A stretch of 64,000 nt of DNA from an uncultured Lachnospiraceae bacterium (GTDB lineage Bacteria > Bacillota > Clostridia > Lachnospirales > Lachnospiraceae), in contig CALGVA010000065.1 in NCBI GenBank assembly GCA_937920345.1, positions 1-64,000 of the forward strand, given 5' to 3'. The notes below the pieces were generated by a model. It had not been told where the DNA came from, ran no database searches, and saw nothing but the letters and a program-made list of their open reading frames with translations. The first letter of the stretch is position 1; the number at the start of each line of letters is the position of its first letter. Of the stretch, positions 50,286-59,370 are shown piece by piece. Both the position numbers and the translations under genes were made by a program.

Positions 50286-50958
50286 CTCTGTCCCCTTTTG
50301 CGGCTGCCTGTTTTCCTATTCTGATCTTCTCCGCCGTATTCAGGCAATAACAGCTTCCCTGATAATATCCTGATTCATACAGCTTCACCACAATCTCCCG
50401 CATCCGCATATCCAGTCTGTGATAGCAGACTATGTTCTCCCATGGAAGTCCTGAGATATATTCCTGCTGACGTTCGTTCAGCACCTCCACTGCCTCTGCC
50501 AGCCTCTCCGGTTCGCTCCGGCTCCACCAGCCGAAATCACAGGAAATGTATACTTCGTTTTCACCGTTCCTTTCACAGAGCTTACCCAGAAAAAGCTTCA
50601 AAACGCCATCCTGCGTCTTGTTATAAAATTTTTCTTTAAAGCAGACGGACCGGGCACGATCCCCGCCGGACGATGCAAGCCGGAAGCTGGTTCTGCCGTA
50701 CTTATCCCGTTCCATCCTGTATTCCGCTTTCCCTTGCTCTTTGCCGCTGCCCGGCTCTTTCGTAAGTATGACCCCGGTCTCAAGCAGATGTTTCCAGACT
50801 GCACCGCGCACCCGTTCCGGGGGCGTGGGATATGTCAGTTTCTCGCTGATCTGCTTTACGGTATAGCCTAAATCTGCCAGATGACGGATGGCACCGCCGC
50901 TGGCAGCTTCAAAAGCAAAGTCGGATAATGCACTTTTGAAAAAATCCTGTTCTGACAT
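50257..50958 (-). CDS. Unknown protein coupled to a VanR/VanS-like pair
   Basis: A 233-residue soluble protein from ATG 50958 (the frame is open 141 bp further with Cys-rich, less convincing sequence). I do not recognise the family. The N-terminal 75 residues look like a helical, possibly winged-helix domain (DLGYTVKQISEKLTYPTPPE, AVWKHLLETGVIL). A Lys/Gly linker leads to a second domain with Trp, Tyr and Cys residues (EVYISCDFGWWSRSEPERLA, GLPWENIVCYHRLDMRMREI), ending in a basic tail. It has no signal peptide. It lies between the glycerol operon and vanR, overlapping vanR by 29 bp, so it may adjust that system or link it to glycerol metabolism. Confidence 0.65.
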   Translation of the reverse strand: MSEQDFFKSALSDFAFEAASGGAIRHLADLGYTVKQISEKLTYPTPPERVRGAVWKHLLETGVILTKEPGSGKEQGKAEYRMERDKYGRTSFRLASSGGDRARSVCFKEKFYNKTQDGVLKLFLGKLCERNGENEVYISCDFGWWSRSEPERLAEAVEVLNERQQEYISGLPWENIVCYHRLDMRMREIVVKLYESGYYQGSCYCLNTAEKIRIGKQAAAKGDRDEQENHGCG

Positions 50959-51019
50959 CAGCCTTGCCTTCCTTCGGCAAATGCATTTACCGCCATCCAC
51001 CGAACATTTTTCCGTCATG

Positions 51020-51409
51020 TTACAAACATTCTGCCGGGGCAGACCGATATATACCAACATTTCTGGTTGCAACAATATCCACGCCGGTGCCTGCCACATC
51101 GGAAACGATCACATCCCCGACATGAACCGGTGCCTGCACTTCCACGTCCTTGAGTGCCTTAACGCAATCGAAGATTTTTTCTTTCGGGATATCCTGCTTC
51201 GTCTTGACGGATACCATATCCGCCGTACCGCCTGTCACCCGTACCGTCGAAGTCACGATTCTGGTCGGATTCGTGACTTCCTTTCGCCCGTAGGCATCTC
51301 CCCGCTGGCATGTGTTACCGCTTATACTGACCACTTCATTCCCTTCCATCTCGATGGTAAGGGCACATCCCATGGGGCAGTTGATACATGTTAAATTTCT
51401 GGTCTCCAT
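51020..51409 (-). CDS. DUF1667 protein of the glycerol-3-phosphate oxidation operon
   Basis: A 129-residue protein with the cysteine pattern CINCPMGC and CQRGDAYG near the N-terminus, which suggests an iron-sulfur or metal site. The rest is a small beta domain (VHVGDVIVSDVAGTGVDIVA). DUF1667 proteins are regularly encoded directly after a GlpA-like dehydrogenase and a flavoprotein in Firmicutes, as here. They probably form the third subunit that carries electrons from glycerol-3-phosphate oxidation. It starts 27 bp after the flavoprotein stop. Confidence 0.9.
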   Translation of the reverse strand: METRNLTCINCPMGCALTIEMEGNEVVSISGNTCQRGDAYGRKEVTNPTRIVTSTVRVTGGTADMVSVKTKQDIPKEKIFDCVKALKDVEVQAPVHVGDVIVSDVAGTGVDIVATRNVGIYRSAPAECL

Positions 51410-51435
51410 ATCGTCCTCATTTCTATGCGCAAAAT

Positions 51436-52836
51436 CTATTCTTCCTCGATCCTGAACGTGACCGCCGCCAGATCCGGATACTGCAGGAACTGTTCCTTCG
51501 TCAGCCTCACTTCCTCCATCTCGCCCGGCGCAAACACCTGCTTTTTCCTGTGCACCACTCTCTCATCATCGAAATAGACACTGACAAAACAGTTCTTATA
51601 CACGCCGCCGACCCGGAAACGCACCGTCAGCTTCTCGTCCATGTGTGAAACGCGGATCGTCGAGGGAACCGTATAGCGGACGCCGGACGTGGCGATCAGC
51701 GGGACTGCCTGACTTGCGTCTGCCTTCTCCGCATCTGGCAGATCCTGTTCTGCAGCCTTGTCTGTCGAAACTGCCGACTCCGCATATGCTATTCCTGATT
51801 CCACAGTCTTCTCACCCGTCGGCTTCGCTGTACTCTTATCCGCCGCTTCGGATTCCACATCGGCCGCCGCTTTCACATACGCAGCCGCATTCCTGCCGGC
51901 CGCCGCGGCTTCCTCTGACACATAATCCACAAGATCATGCACATGAAGCACATTGCCGCAGGCAAAGACACCGTCCAGATTCGTCTCAAGACTCTCGTTC
52001 ACACTCGGACCGGAAGTGACCGGATTGATCGCAACACCCATGCCGCGGGAAAGCTCGTTTTCCGGAATCAATCCTACGGATAGTAAAAGCGTGTCGCAGT
52101 CATAATATTCTTCCGTTCCCGGAATCGGCTTATTCTTCTCGTCCACCCGGGCCAGTGTCACACCCTCTACCCGTTCTTTTCCTTTAATATCCACCACCGT
52201 ATGACTCAGCTTCAGAGGAATGCCGTAGTCGTCCAGACACTGCACGATATTTCTTTTCAATCCACCAGAATAAGGCATAAGTTCCGCCACAACCTTGACT
52301 TTAGCGCCCTCCAGCGTCATCCTTCTGGCCATGATCAATCCGATATCGCCGGAACCGAGGATGACCACCTCTCTGCCGGGCATATATCCTTCCATGTTGA
52401 CCAGTCTCTGCGCAGTACCGGCAGAATAGATTCCCGCCGGACGATAGCCCGGTATGTTGAGCGCGCCTCTGGGTCTCTCCCGGCAGCCCATGGCAAGGAT
52501 CACCGCCTCCGCGCGGATCACGAACAGACCATCCTCCCGGTTCATCGCCGTCACGGTCTTATCCTGTCCGATCTCCATAACCATCGTATTGAGCTTATAT
52601 GCAATCTGCAGATCCTCGACCTGCCGGATAAACCGGTCGGCATACTCCGGTCCCGTCAGTTCCTCCTTAAAAGTATGCAGTCCGAAACCATTGTGAATAC
52701 ACTGATTCAGAATGCCGCCCAGTTCTTTATCCCTCTCCAGGATCAAAATACTTTCTATTCCGCTTTGTCTGGCGGAAACGGCGGCCGCAAGACCTGCCGG
52801 ACCTCCGCCGATAATTACAATATCATAGTCTTTCAT
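51436..52836 (-). CDS. NAD(P)/FAD-dependent oxidoreductase, GlpB-like partner
   Basis: A 466-residue flavoprotein with the FAD-binding start YDIVIIGGGPAGLAAAVSAR, an NAD(P)-binding segment VILGSGDIGLIMARR and the late FAD motif GVFACGNVLHVHDLVDYV. It belongs to the pyridine nucleotide-disulfide oxidoreductase fold and is encoded between GlpA-like and DUF1667 proteins. It is therefore the probable electron-transfer subunit for glycerol-3-phosphate oxidation. An Ala/Ser/Glu-rich stretch of about 55 residues (from AAADVESEAADKSTAKPTGE to EQDLPDAEKADASQA), looking unstructured, interrupts the usual C-terminal part. Confidence 0.88.
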   Translation of the reverse strand: MKDYDIVIIGGGPAGLAAAVSARQSGIESILILERDKELGGILNQCIHNGFGLHTFKEELTGPEYADRFIRQVEDLQIAYKLNTMVMEIGQDKTVTAMNREDGLFVIRAEAVILAMGCRERPRGALNIPGYRPAGIYSAGTAQRLVNMEGYMPGREVVILGSGDIGLIMARRMTLEGAKVKVVAELMPYSGGLKRNIVQCLDDYGIPLKLSHTVVDIKGKERVEGVTLARVDEKNKPIPGTEEYYDCDTLLLSVGLIPENELSRGMGVAINPVTSGPSVNESLETNLDGVFACGNVLHVHDLVDYVSEEAAAAGRNAAAYVKAAADVESEAADKSTAKPTGEKTVESGIAYAESAVSTDKAAEQDLPDAEKADASQAVPLIATSGVRYTVPSTIRVSHMDEKLTVRFRVGGVYKNCFVSVYFDDERVVHRKKQVFAPGEMEEVRLTKEQFLQYPDLAAVTFRIEEE

Positions 52837-52909
52837 ACTGTCCTCGTTTCTACTCTTCCCATCTAATGGCTGCTTCGCAGCCGCTTATTTTTCCTTTACG
52901 TTTGCCATA

Positions 52910-54346
52910 TTATAAGATGTCCTTATTTGTGCCTGCGATCAGTCTGGATGCACCGCCTGCCTTCGTGATGTCAGACATGCTCATGTCACATTCCCGCGAG
53001 ATGATCTCCATCGTTCTGGGGGCACAGAAGCCGGACTGACATCTTCCCATACCTGCTCTCGTCCTGCGCTTCACGCCGTCTAAAGACTTCGCGCCAAGGG
53101 GTCTTGTGACCGCGTCAATGATCTCTCCCTCGGTGACCATCTCACAACGGCAGACAATGTTGCCGTAAGCAGGAGATTTTTTGATCAGTGCATTTCTCTC
53201 CTCCACACTTAAAGTATGCGGATTCAAAATGCCCTGTCTTGTGGAAATGAAATCCGCCTTCTCCTCAAGTCCCATCTTCTCCTTCAATATGTCTGCCACC
53301 ATCTCACCGATCGCCGGACAGCTCGCGATCCCTGGAGACTCAATGCCCGCACAGTCTATAAAGCCCGGCGCATCCTCCGCCTCGCCAATGATAAAGTCAT
53401 CCCCGTCCTCATGGGCACGCAGTCCCGCAAAAGAAGTAATGACCTGACGGACGGGAATATTTTTCACACTCATACCTGCTTTCTCAAGCACCTGGGCCAG
53501 ACCCTCTGCGGTAGTATTGATGCCTTCTTTATCTTCCACATCAATGGCGGTAGGGCCGATCAGAAGATTGCCGTGAATAGTCGGCGTAACCAGAATGCCC
53601 TTGCCCAATTTCCCGGGCAGTGCAAAAACGGTCCTGCCCACATGGGCTCCGGCTTCCTTGTCCAGCAGACAATAATCTCCCCGCCTGGCCGTGATATGAA
53701 TCTTCTTATCACTGACCATATTGTGAAAGCGGTCCGCATAGACACCCGCCGCATTCACTACGTATCCCGCCCGGAATGTACCGTTATCTGTCTGCAGTTC
53801 ATAGCCGTCTTCCAACCTGCCAATCCCCGTCACTTCCGTATTAAAATAAAACTCCACACCGTTGGAATAAGCATTTTCCGCCAGCGCGATATTCAACCCG
53901 AAGGGACAGACGATTCCCGCCGTGGGTGCATACAGTGCCGCATACACGTGATCCGTGACATTTGGTTCCATCTGCAGCACTTCTTCCCGGTTCAGAATCC
54001 GCAGTTCCTGCACGCCGTTGGCGATCCCTCTGTCATAGAGCGCCTGCAGATTCGGCAGATCGGCTTCGCTCAGGCACAAGACGAGAGAGCCTTTTCTCTC
54101 AAAAGGAAAATCCAGTTCCTGCGCCAGTTCTCCCATCCGCTCATTGCCGCGCACGTTCAGCTTCGCCTTGAGCGAACCCGTCACGGCGTCATACCCCGCA
54201 TGCACGATCGCACTGTTTGCCTTGGAGGTGCCGCAGCACACATCCTCCTCTTTTTCCAGCACACATATCTTCGCCTGATAACGGGACAGTTCACGGGCAA
54301 TCGCCGCACCGCACACCCCCGCCCCTATTATGATTACGTCATACAT
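52910..54346 (-). CDS. FAD-dependent glycerol-3-phosphate dehydrogenase, GlpA-like
   Basis: A 478-residue flavoprotein of the DAO/GlpA type. The FAD site MYDVIIIGAGVCGAAIAREL and KANSAIVHAGYD open it. The active-site region is around FAGLRAHEDGDDFIIG. The C-terminus carries a BFD-like [2Fe-2S] domain with cysteines in IVCRCEMVTEGEI and GRCQSGFCAPR. It should oxidise glycerol-3-phosphate, made by GlpK, to dihydroxyacetone phosphate. ATG 54346 is preferred; the frame is open 33 bp further. A GGCTGC-GAA-GCAGCC hairpin lies after the stop (52868-52882), before the next gene. Confidence 0.9.
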   Translation of the reverse strand: MYDVIIIGAGVCGAAIARELSRYQAKICVLEKEEDVCCGTSKANSAIVHAGYDAVTGSLKAKLNVRGNERMGELAQELDFPFERKGSLVLCLSEADLPNLQALYDRGIANGVQELRILNREEVLQMEPNVTDHVYAALYAPTAGIVCPFGLNIALAENAYSNGVEFYFNTEVTGIGRLEDGYELQTDNGTFRAGYVVNAAGVYADRFHNMVSDKKIHITARRGDYCLLDKEAGAHVGRTVFALPGKLGKGILVTPTIHGNLLIGPTAIDVEDKEGINTTAEGLAQVLEKAGMSVKNIPVRQVITSFAGLRAHEDGDDFIIGEAEDAPGFIDCAGIESPGIASCPAIGEMVADILKEKMGLEEKADFISTRQGILNPHTLSVEERNALIKKSPAYGNIVCRCEMVTEGEIIDAVTRPLGAKSLDGVKRRTRAGMGRCQSGFCAPRTMEIISRECDMSMSDITKAGGASRLIAGTNKDIL

Positions 54347-54478
54347 ATTGACAAAATCTCCCTTCCTATAGTACCGCACAGCGGCATCTTAAATCCATAC
54401 GGAAAATGCCAGTCTATGGAGCATTCTCTGAAACATTTAATAACGCTCAGTCTGGGTTCTCTGCTGCCTTAGAGTTTC

Positions 54479-55972
54479 TTAATTTTTTGCCCACCCGTAG
54501 GCATACTTCACTGCTTTTTGCCAGCCGCGGATTCTCTCTTCCCTGTCTTCTTCTTTGATTGCCGGCTTAAAAGTCCGGTCGCTGATCCAGTTCTTGATCA
54601 CATCGTCCTTACTCGCCCAATAGCCTACCGCCAGTCCTGCCAGATAGGCCGCGCCCATGGCCGTCGTCTCCACGCACTGCGGTCTGGTCACCGGCAGATT
54701 CACGATGTCCGCCTGCGTCTGCATCAGAAAATCGTTGGCGCTGGCGCCGCCGTCCACCTTAAGGGAAGTGATCTCGATCCCGGAATCCGCCTCCATCGCC
54801 GCCAGCACATCGCTTACCTGATAGGCAATCGATTCCAGTGTGGCACGGATAATATGATATTTATTCACGCCGCGGGTGATCCCCACAATCGTCCCTCTGG
54901 CATACTGATCCCAGTAAGGCGCTCCCAGACCCGTAAAAGCGGGAACCACATAGCACCCGTTCGTATCCTTCACCTTCTTCGCCATATACTCGGAGTCCAT
55001 CGCCGAATCAATCAGCCGCATCTCATCCCGAAGCCATTGCACCGCAGCGCCTGCTACGAAAATGGAGCCTTCCAGTGCGTAATTCACCTTGCCGTCCAGT
55101 CCCCATGCAATAGTCGTTACCAGCCCGTTATCAGAAAATACCGGTTTTTCACCTGTATTCATGAGAAGGAAACATCCCGTCCCGTATGTATTCTTGGCTT
55201 CTCCCGCCGTAAAACAGGTCTGCCCGAACAGCGCCGCCTGCTGGTCGCCTGCTGCCCCCGCAATGGGAATCGCACCGCCCAGAAAAGAAGGGTCTGCTTC
55301 CCCGTACACGCAGCTGGAAGGCTTCACCTCCGGCAGCATACAGCCGGGAATGTCCAGCTTAGCCAGAATCTCCTCATCCCACTCTAAAGTATTGATATTA
55401 AACATCATGGTACGTGACGCGTTAGAATAATCCGTCACATGCACCGCACCCTTTGTCAGCTTCCAGATCAGCCAGGTCTCCACTGTGCCAAACAGCAAAT
55501 CGCCTTTCCTGGCCCGCTCTCTGGCACCCTCCACATGATCCAGAATCCACTTTACCTTCGTGGCAGAGAAATAAGCGTCAATCACAAGCCCGGTCTTTTG
55601 CTTGAATTTTTCTGTCAGCCCTTTCTCCTTTAAGGCGTCACAGTCTTCCGAAGTTCTTCTGCACTGCCATACGATGGCGTGATAAACCGGTTCTCCTGTA
55701 TGCTTATCCCATATGATGACCGTCTCCCGCTGATTCGTGATACCGATCGCCGCGATCTCCTGTGCTGTGACACCGATCATGTTCATGGCTTCCACTGCAA
55801 CCCCCAGCTGGCTCGCCCAGATCTCGTCCGCATCGTGCTCCACCCAGCCCGGCTTCGGGAAATACTGCGTAAATTCCCGCTGTGCCACGCTGCACATCTC
55901 ACCTTTTTCATTAAAAAGAATACACCGGTTGCTGGTCGTCCCCGCATCCAATGCCATAATGTATTTTGCCAT
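54479..55972 (-). CDS. glpK: Glycerol kinase
   Basis: A 497-residue FGGY-family kinase that phosphorylates glycerol to glycerol-3-phosphate. Signatures are YIMALDAGTTSNRCILF, TNQRETVIIWDKHTGEP, YHAIVWQCRRT, the ATP site AGAAGDQQAALFGQ, and the C-terminal KVDGGASANDFLMQTQADI. Start choice: the run ATGGCAATGGCA offers two ATGs, and the second (55972) is 8 bases from GGGGG. It heads the operon glpK - GlpA-like - GlpB-like - DUF1667, which continues into the unknown gene and VanR/VanS-like genes. No glycerol facilitator gene is seen. Confidence 0.96.
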   Translation of the reverse strand: MAKYIMALDAGTTSNRCILFNEKGEMCSVAQREFTQYFPKPGWVEHDADEIWASQLGVAVEAMNMIGVTAQEIAAIGITNQRETVIIWDKHTGEPVYHAIVWQCRRTSEDCDALKEKGLTEKFKQKTGLVIDAYFSATKVKWILDHVEGARERARKGDLLFGTVETWLIWKLTKGAVHVTDYSNASRTMMFNINTLEWDEEILAKLDIPGCMLPEVKPSSCVYGEADPSFLGGAIPIAGAAGDQQAALFGQTCFTAGEAKNTYGTGCFLLMNTGEKPVFSDNGLVTTIAWGLDGKVNYALEGSIFVAGAAVQWLRDEMRLIDSAMDSEYMAKKVKDTNGCYVVPAFTGLGAPYWDQYARGTIVGITRGVNKYHIIRATLESIAYQVSDVLAAMEADSGIEITSLKVDGGASANDFLMQTQADIVNLPVTRPQCVETTAMGAAYLAGLAVGYWASKDDVIKNWISDRTFKPAIKEEDREERIRGWQKAVKYAYGWAKN

Positions 55973-56108
55973 TGCCATATCCCCCTGTTCCATTTATTTG
56001 CCGGAATTTCTCCCCCTGTTAATCACGCTGTCTGTCTCCACAGCACCGTTGCCAGACACCATCCGATCCCTATCATCCCACTGTCCGTATCCCTTCCGTG
56101 TTGATTCC

Positions 56109-56137
56109 ATTTTATCAGTAAGAAGCAGTGTCCACAA
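56109..56137 (-). promoter_or_regulatory. Promoter of the glycerol operon
   Basis: TTGTGG (56132-56137), a 17-bp spacer and TAAAAT (56109-56114) with an extended TGA before the -10. A long leader of about 125 nt (55973-56105) follows, with a possible GCTGT/ACAGC hairpin (about 56028-56045). No gene is seen in it. Confidence 0.6.
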
Positions 56138-56180
56138 TAGACAAATTATATTCGCTGTTACGAATATCTGTATACTCCGT

Positions 56181-56219
56181 AAAAAAATTACGGCAGAACA
56201 TTTTCACAGTCCTGCCGCA
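56181..56219 (-). terminator. Terminator of the ABC-CPBP operon
   Basis: Minus-strand TGCGGCAGGAC...GTTCTGCCGT stem followed by AATTTTTTT. It lies about 95 bp past the permease stop. The minus strand between stop and stem also reads as an open, protein-like frame in another phase. Confidence 0.85.
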
Positions 56220-56312
56220 ATCCTGATTCATTTTATTCCACAAAGACCATGCTGCTGCCTGCATTATGGACTCTTCCTGTCAATACTCCACTGCCGGTGT
56301 CATCCTCTACCG

Positions 56313-58454
56313 CTACGATACGGCTTTCTCCGTTTTCCCTGCTTTCGTCAGGATCGCCCAGCCGATTCCCATGAGCACAAGCCCTGCACCGCACATGCAC
56401 AGCGCTTCTGAAACCGAAAGCGTGTTTTTATACAATACCGGCAGAACCTTCTCGGTCTGCTCCGGATAGCAGCTTATGATGACACTGATCGCATTGTTGA
56501 TAAAATGCATCAGCATTGCCGGATAGATACTGCCCGTCTTCCAGGCGACGATACAAAACAGCAGCCCCAGTAAGCCGGTCGGAATAAATTTAATGACACT
56601 CATATGATACAGCCCGAATAAGATTGCCGTCACTGCGATCGCAGAAGGTACACGGTATCTGGTCTGCAGCGAATGCAGGATCACGCCGCGGAACAGCATC
56701 TCCTCGCAGACTGCCGGCGCCACTGCGACTACCAGAAGCACTGCCAGCACATTGCCGCTCATAATATCCCCGAAAACTGTCTCCACATTGCCGGCGCTCT
56801 CAGGAAACACATACGCCAGACCGATCGCTATGACCAGATTGACTAAAATCGCACCCGCAATCAGCACCGCACTGCCCAGATAGTTCACTGCTCCGGTGCG
56901 CGCGAAGCCATAAGTCTTCTTCACATCCCGCTTCGTGTAGATTACCAGGAACAGCGGTACCGCAAGCAGGATTAACTGTGTGCCGAAGACACCCGCCAGA
57001 CCGTATCTGATCTGCAGCATGCTTCCCGCATAGAGTATCAGAAGAATCGTGACCGCCACCAGAAACCACACGTCTGAGACCGTAGGCACACCGCCCTTCT
57101 TCAGATTACTGCGCTTCTCGAATAGCTGCAAGCCAGCCTTGCCGTCGGAAAAGAGGAGCGCTTCGCTGTCATAAATCCTGCTTAAGAACATGATCGCAAG
57201 CACCGCATAAGCTACGTTGCTTAGAAGCACCATCGCGATCGCGGCATAATCCACCTTGAAAAGCAGCATATTTTTAATCAGAAGACATATATTCGCCACC
57301 GGCACCATCGCCATTGTCTGCGTCAGCTCAATATTCGGTATGAAGCCGATGTAGCCCACAAACATCACCACCAGCATGAGCGGCGTAATATAGTTATTCG
57401 CCTCTTTATAGCTCCTGGCAAAGGACGTGACGCACATCGAAACCGCACTGATGAACAAGGAAAAGGCAAACACGGTCAATATGCTCACGAGGATCGCCGG
57501 AATAAACTTTGCCAGATCAAATGAACCCATGTCCGTCTGCATATCCATCATTTTATACATATACAATGCGATCGCGCCCATAGAAAGGATATTGAGCAGC
57601 GCCGAAAACATACCAATCACCGCCACCGTAATAAACTTGGATACGATCAGCTGCCTGTTCGTCACCGGAAGCGTAAGAATCGTCTCCAGCGTTCCACGCT
57701 CCCGCTCTCCGGCAGTCGTGTCGATCGCCGGATACATCGTCCCCATCAGCAGGCTGACCACCAGCATAAAAGGAAGGATCGACCCCATAATGCTCCCGAC
57801 CGACTGCTCGCTGCTGGCGATATCCTGTCTTTCATATACAATCGGTTCAAAGACTGTCTCTACATCCAGCCCTTCCTCTGCGATCATCTTGCGCGACAAA
57901 TCCTCTTTCAGCCCATCGAGCACATCCATAAGCAGCCCGGCCGCATAAGAGGAATTGTTTGCGGAAGACAGATAGTACACTTCATACTGCACCTTACCGT
58001 CCTTCACTTTCCCCGAGACATATGCATCGATCTCCTCCTCGTTCAAAGCCGTCTCATAATCCGTGATGCTGCCGGCATCTACGATCGTGATCTCGTAAGT
58101 CTGTTCTTCTTCCTCTGCTGTCTCCCCGGCGGCTGCCCCGTCTGTCGTCTTTGACGTTCCCACTGCGGTCTCCACAATGTCCGTCTGTGCTCCGCCCTCT
58201 GCAGTCTCTTCGCCGTCCTGGCAAAACTCCTCCAGCTTATGTAAGAATCTGCCCTCGTCTTCCGCCTCCACAACAATCTTATAATTCTGTTCTTCCATGC
58301 TGGAAGTGATAAATGCCATAAGCTGCATAACGCCGATAAAAATAAGCGGATATAAGATAATCGGGATTACCAGCATCATAAGCACAGTCTTCTTGTCCCG
58401 AAAGACATCCAGCATCTCTTTCTTCACCAGTGTCCGTATGATTTTCGTGCTCAT
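56313..58454 (-). CDS. NatB-like ABC permease fused to a CPBP intramembrane protease
   Basis: A 713-residue membrane protein. The first part is an ABC-2/NatB permease: an N-terminal helix (VLMMLVIPIILYPLIFIGVM), a large outer domain of about 230 residues, and helices with ERGTLETILTLPVTNRQLIV. The second part has the CPBP motifs AVCEEMLFRGVILHSLQTRY (Glu-Glu and Arg), FGLYHMSVIKF and MHFINNAISV of CAAX-type proteases. This fusion is known in Clostridia. ATG 58454 follows AGGAGGG and overlaps the ATPase stop by 4 bp (ATGA). The pair may export sodium or a peptide; the protease half may process it or act in self-protection. Confidence 0.9.
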   Translation of the reverse strand: MSTKIIRTLVKKEMLDVFRDKKTVLMMLVIPIILYPLIFIGVMQLMAFITSSMEEQNYKIVVEAEDEGRFLHKLEEFCQDGEETAEGGAQTDIVETAVGTSKTTDGAAAGETAEEEEQTYEITIVDAGSITDYETALNEEEIDAYVSGKVKDGKVQYEVYYLSSANNSSYAAGLLMDVLDGLKEDLSRKMIAEEGLDVETVFEPIVYERQDIASSEQSVGSIMGSILPFMLVVSLLMGTMYPAIDTTAGERERGTLETILTLPVTNRQLIVSKFITVAVIGMFSALLNILSMGAIALYMYKMMDMQTDMGSFDLAKFIPAILVSILTVFAFSLFISAVSMCVTSFARSYKEANNYITPLMLVVMFVGYIGFIPNIELTQTMAMVPVANICLLIKNMLLFKVDYAAIAMVLLSNVAYAVLAIMFLSRIYDSEALLFSDGKAGLQLFEKRSNLKKGGVPTVSDVWFLVAVTILLILYAGSMLQIRYGLAGVFGTQLILLAVPLFLVIYTKRDVKKTYGFARTGAVNYLGSAVLIAGAILVNLVIAIGLAYVFPESAGNVETVFGDIMSGNVLAVLLVVAVAPAVCEEMLFRGVILHSLQTRYRVPSAIAVTAILFGLYHMSVIKFIPTGLLGLLFCIVAWKTGSIYPAMLMHFINNAISVIISCYPEQTEKVLPVLYKNTLSVSEALCMCGAGLVLMGIGWAILTKAGKTEKAVS

Positions 58455-59266
58455 CTGCGCGCCCTCCTCTTTCCTGCATTTTCTTTTGCCGCCTCGGGCA
58501 TGTCGGACTCCAGTCCGCCGTTTGCGGCAATCAGTCCGGCAAATATATCTCTCAGGCTGTCCTGCCCCGTCTGTATTCTCAGTTCCGCAGGTGTGCCCTC
58601 CCCGATAATCCTGCCCTGATGGATCATAATGATCCTGTCGCACAGATACTCCGCTTCCTCCATATAGTGGGTGGAGTAGAGCACTGTCTTGCCTTTCTTC
58701 CGTTCTCCCTTCATGAAATCAACGATCGCCGCACTGCTGATAATATCCAGCCCCAGCGTCGGCTCATCGAAAATATAGACCTGCGGATCATGCACGAGAC
58801 ACCGCGCAATCGATGCGCGCTGTGTCTGTCCTGTGGACAGCTTCTCGATCCGGTTATCAATAAAAGATTCCATGGAGAGCACTTCGCTGATCTCATCGAT
58901 TCTCCGCCTCGTATCCTCCTCCGATACACCGTAGAGCACGCCGAGCATCTGCATAAGTTCTCTCGTCGAAAGCCGCCCGTACAGCTTTGTGTTGTTAGAC
59001 AGATAACCGATATGTCTTTTCACTTCGATATCGTCCGATATTTCCTGCCCGCCGATCCGGATACTAACCATGCCGCCTGTCGGTTTCATCAGCTTGGACA
59101 TCATCCGCAGAAGCGTAGTCTTGCCCGCGCCGTTCGGTCCCAGTATTCCGACGATCTCTCCCTCCTTTACGGACAGTGAGATACCGTCCACAGCGTTAAA
59201 ATCAATCTTTTTGTTTTTCTTTTCATTTCTGGTAAAGGTCTTCACCAGATTGTCAGCTGTAATCAT
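58451..59266 (-). CDS. ABC transporter ATP-binding protein, NatA-like
   Basis: A 271-residue ATPase with Walker A GPNGAGKTTLLRMM, signature LSTGQTQRASIARCL, Walker B VYIFDEPTLGLDI and switch His in YSTHYMEEAEYLCDR. The wording matches NatA-type exporters. AAGGAG lies before the ATG. The gene overlaps its permease-protease partner by 4 bp. The C-terminal tail (ENAGKRRARR) is basic and short. Confidence 0.93.
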   Translation of the reverse strand: MITADNLVKTFTRNEKKNKKIDFNAVDGISLSVKEGEIVGILGPNGAGKTTLLRMMSKLMKPTGGMVSIRIGGQEISDDIEVKRHIGYLSNNTKLYGRLSTRELMQMLGVLYGVSEEDTRRRIDEISEVLSMESFIDNRIEKLSTGQTQRASIARCLVHDPQVYIFDEPTLGLDIISSAAIVDFMKGERKKGKTVLYSTHYMEEAEYLCDRIIMIHQGRIIGEGTPAELRIQTGQDSLRDIFAGLIAANGGLESDMPEAAKENAGKRRARR

Positions 59267-59370
59267 TCCGTATTCTCCTTTTCCACTCTGATTTCGTCTG
59301 ATCTTCCGTCATATATTAACGGGATTCTCTCCCCTGCGCCTGTTCTTCCCCTGGTCTTGCGCGCTAAAGA

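Noticed and set aside
53216..54472. Long plus-strand open frame of 418 codons
   Set aside because: It lies opposite the GlpA-like dehydrogenase, whose FAD and iron-sulfur motifs are clear. The plus frame is His/Arg-rich with no domain and is an antisense shadow.
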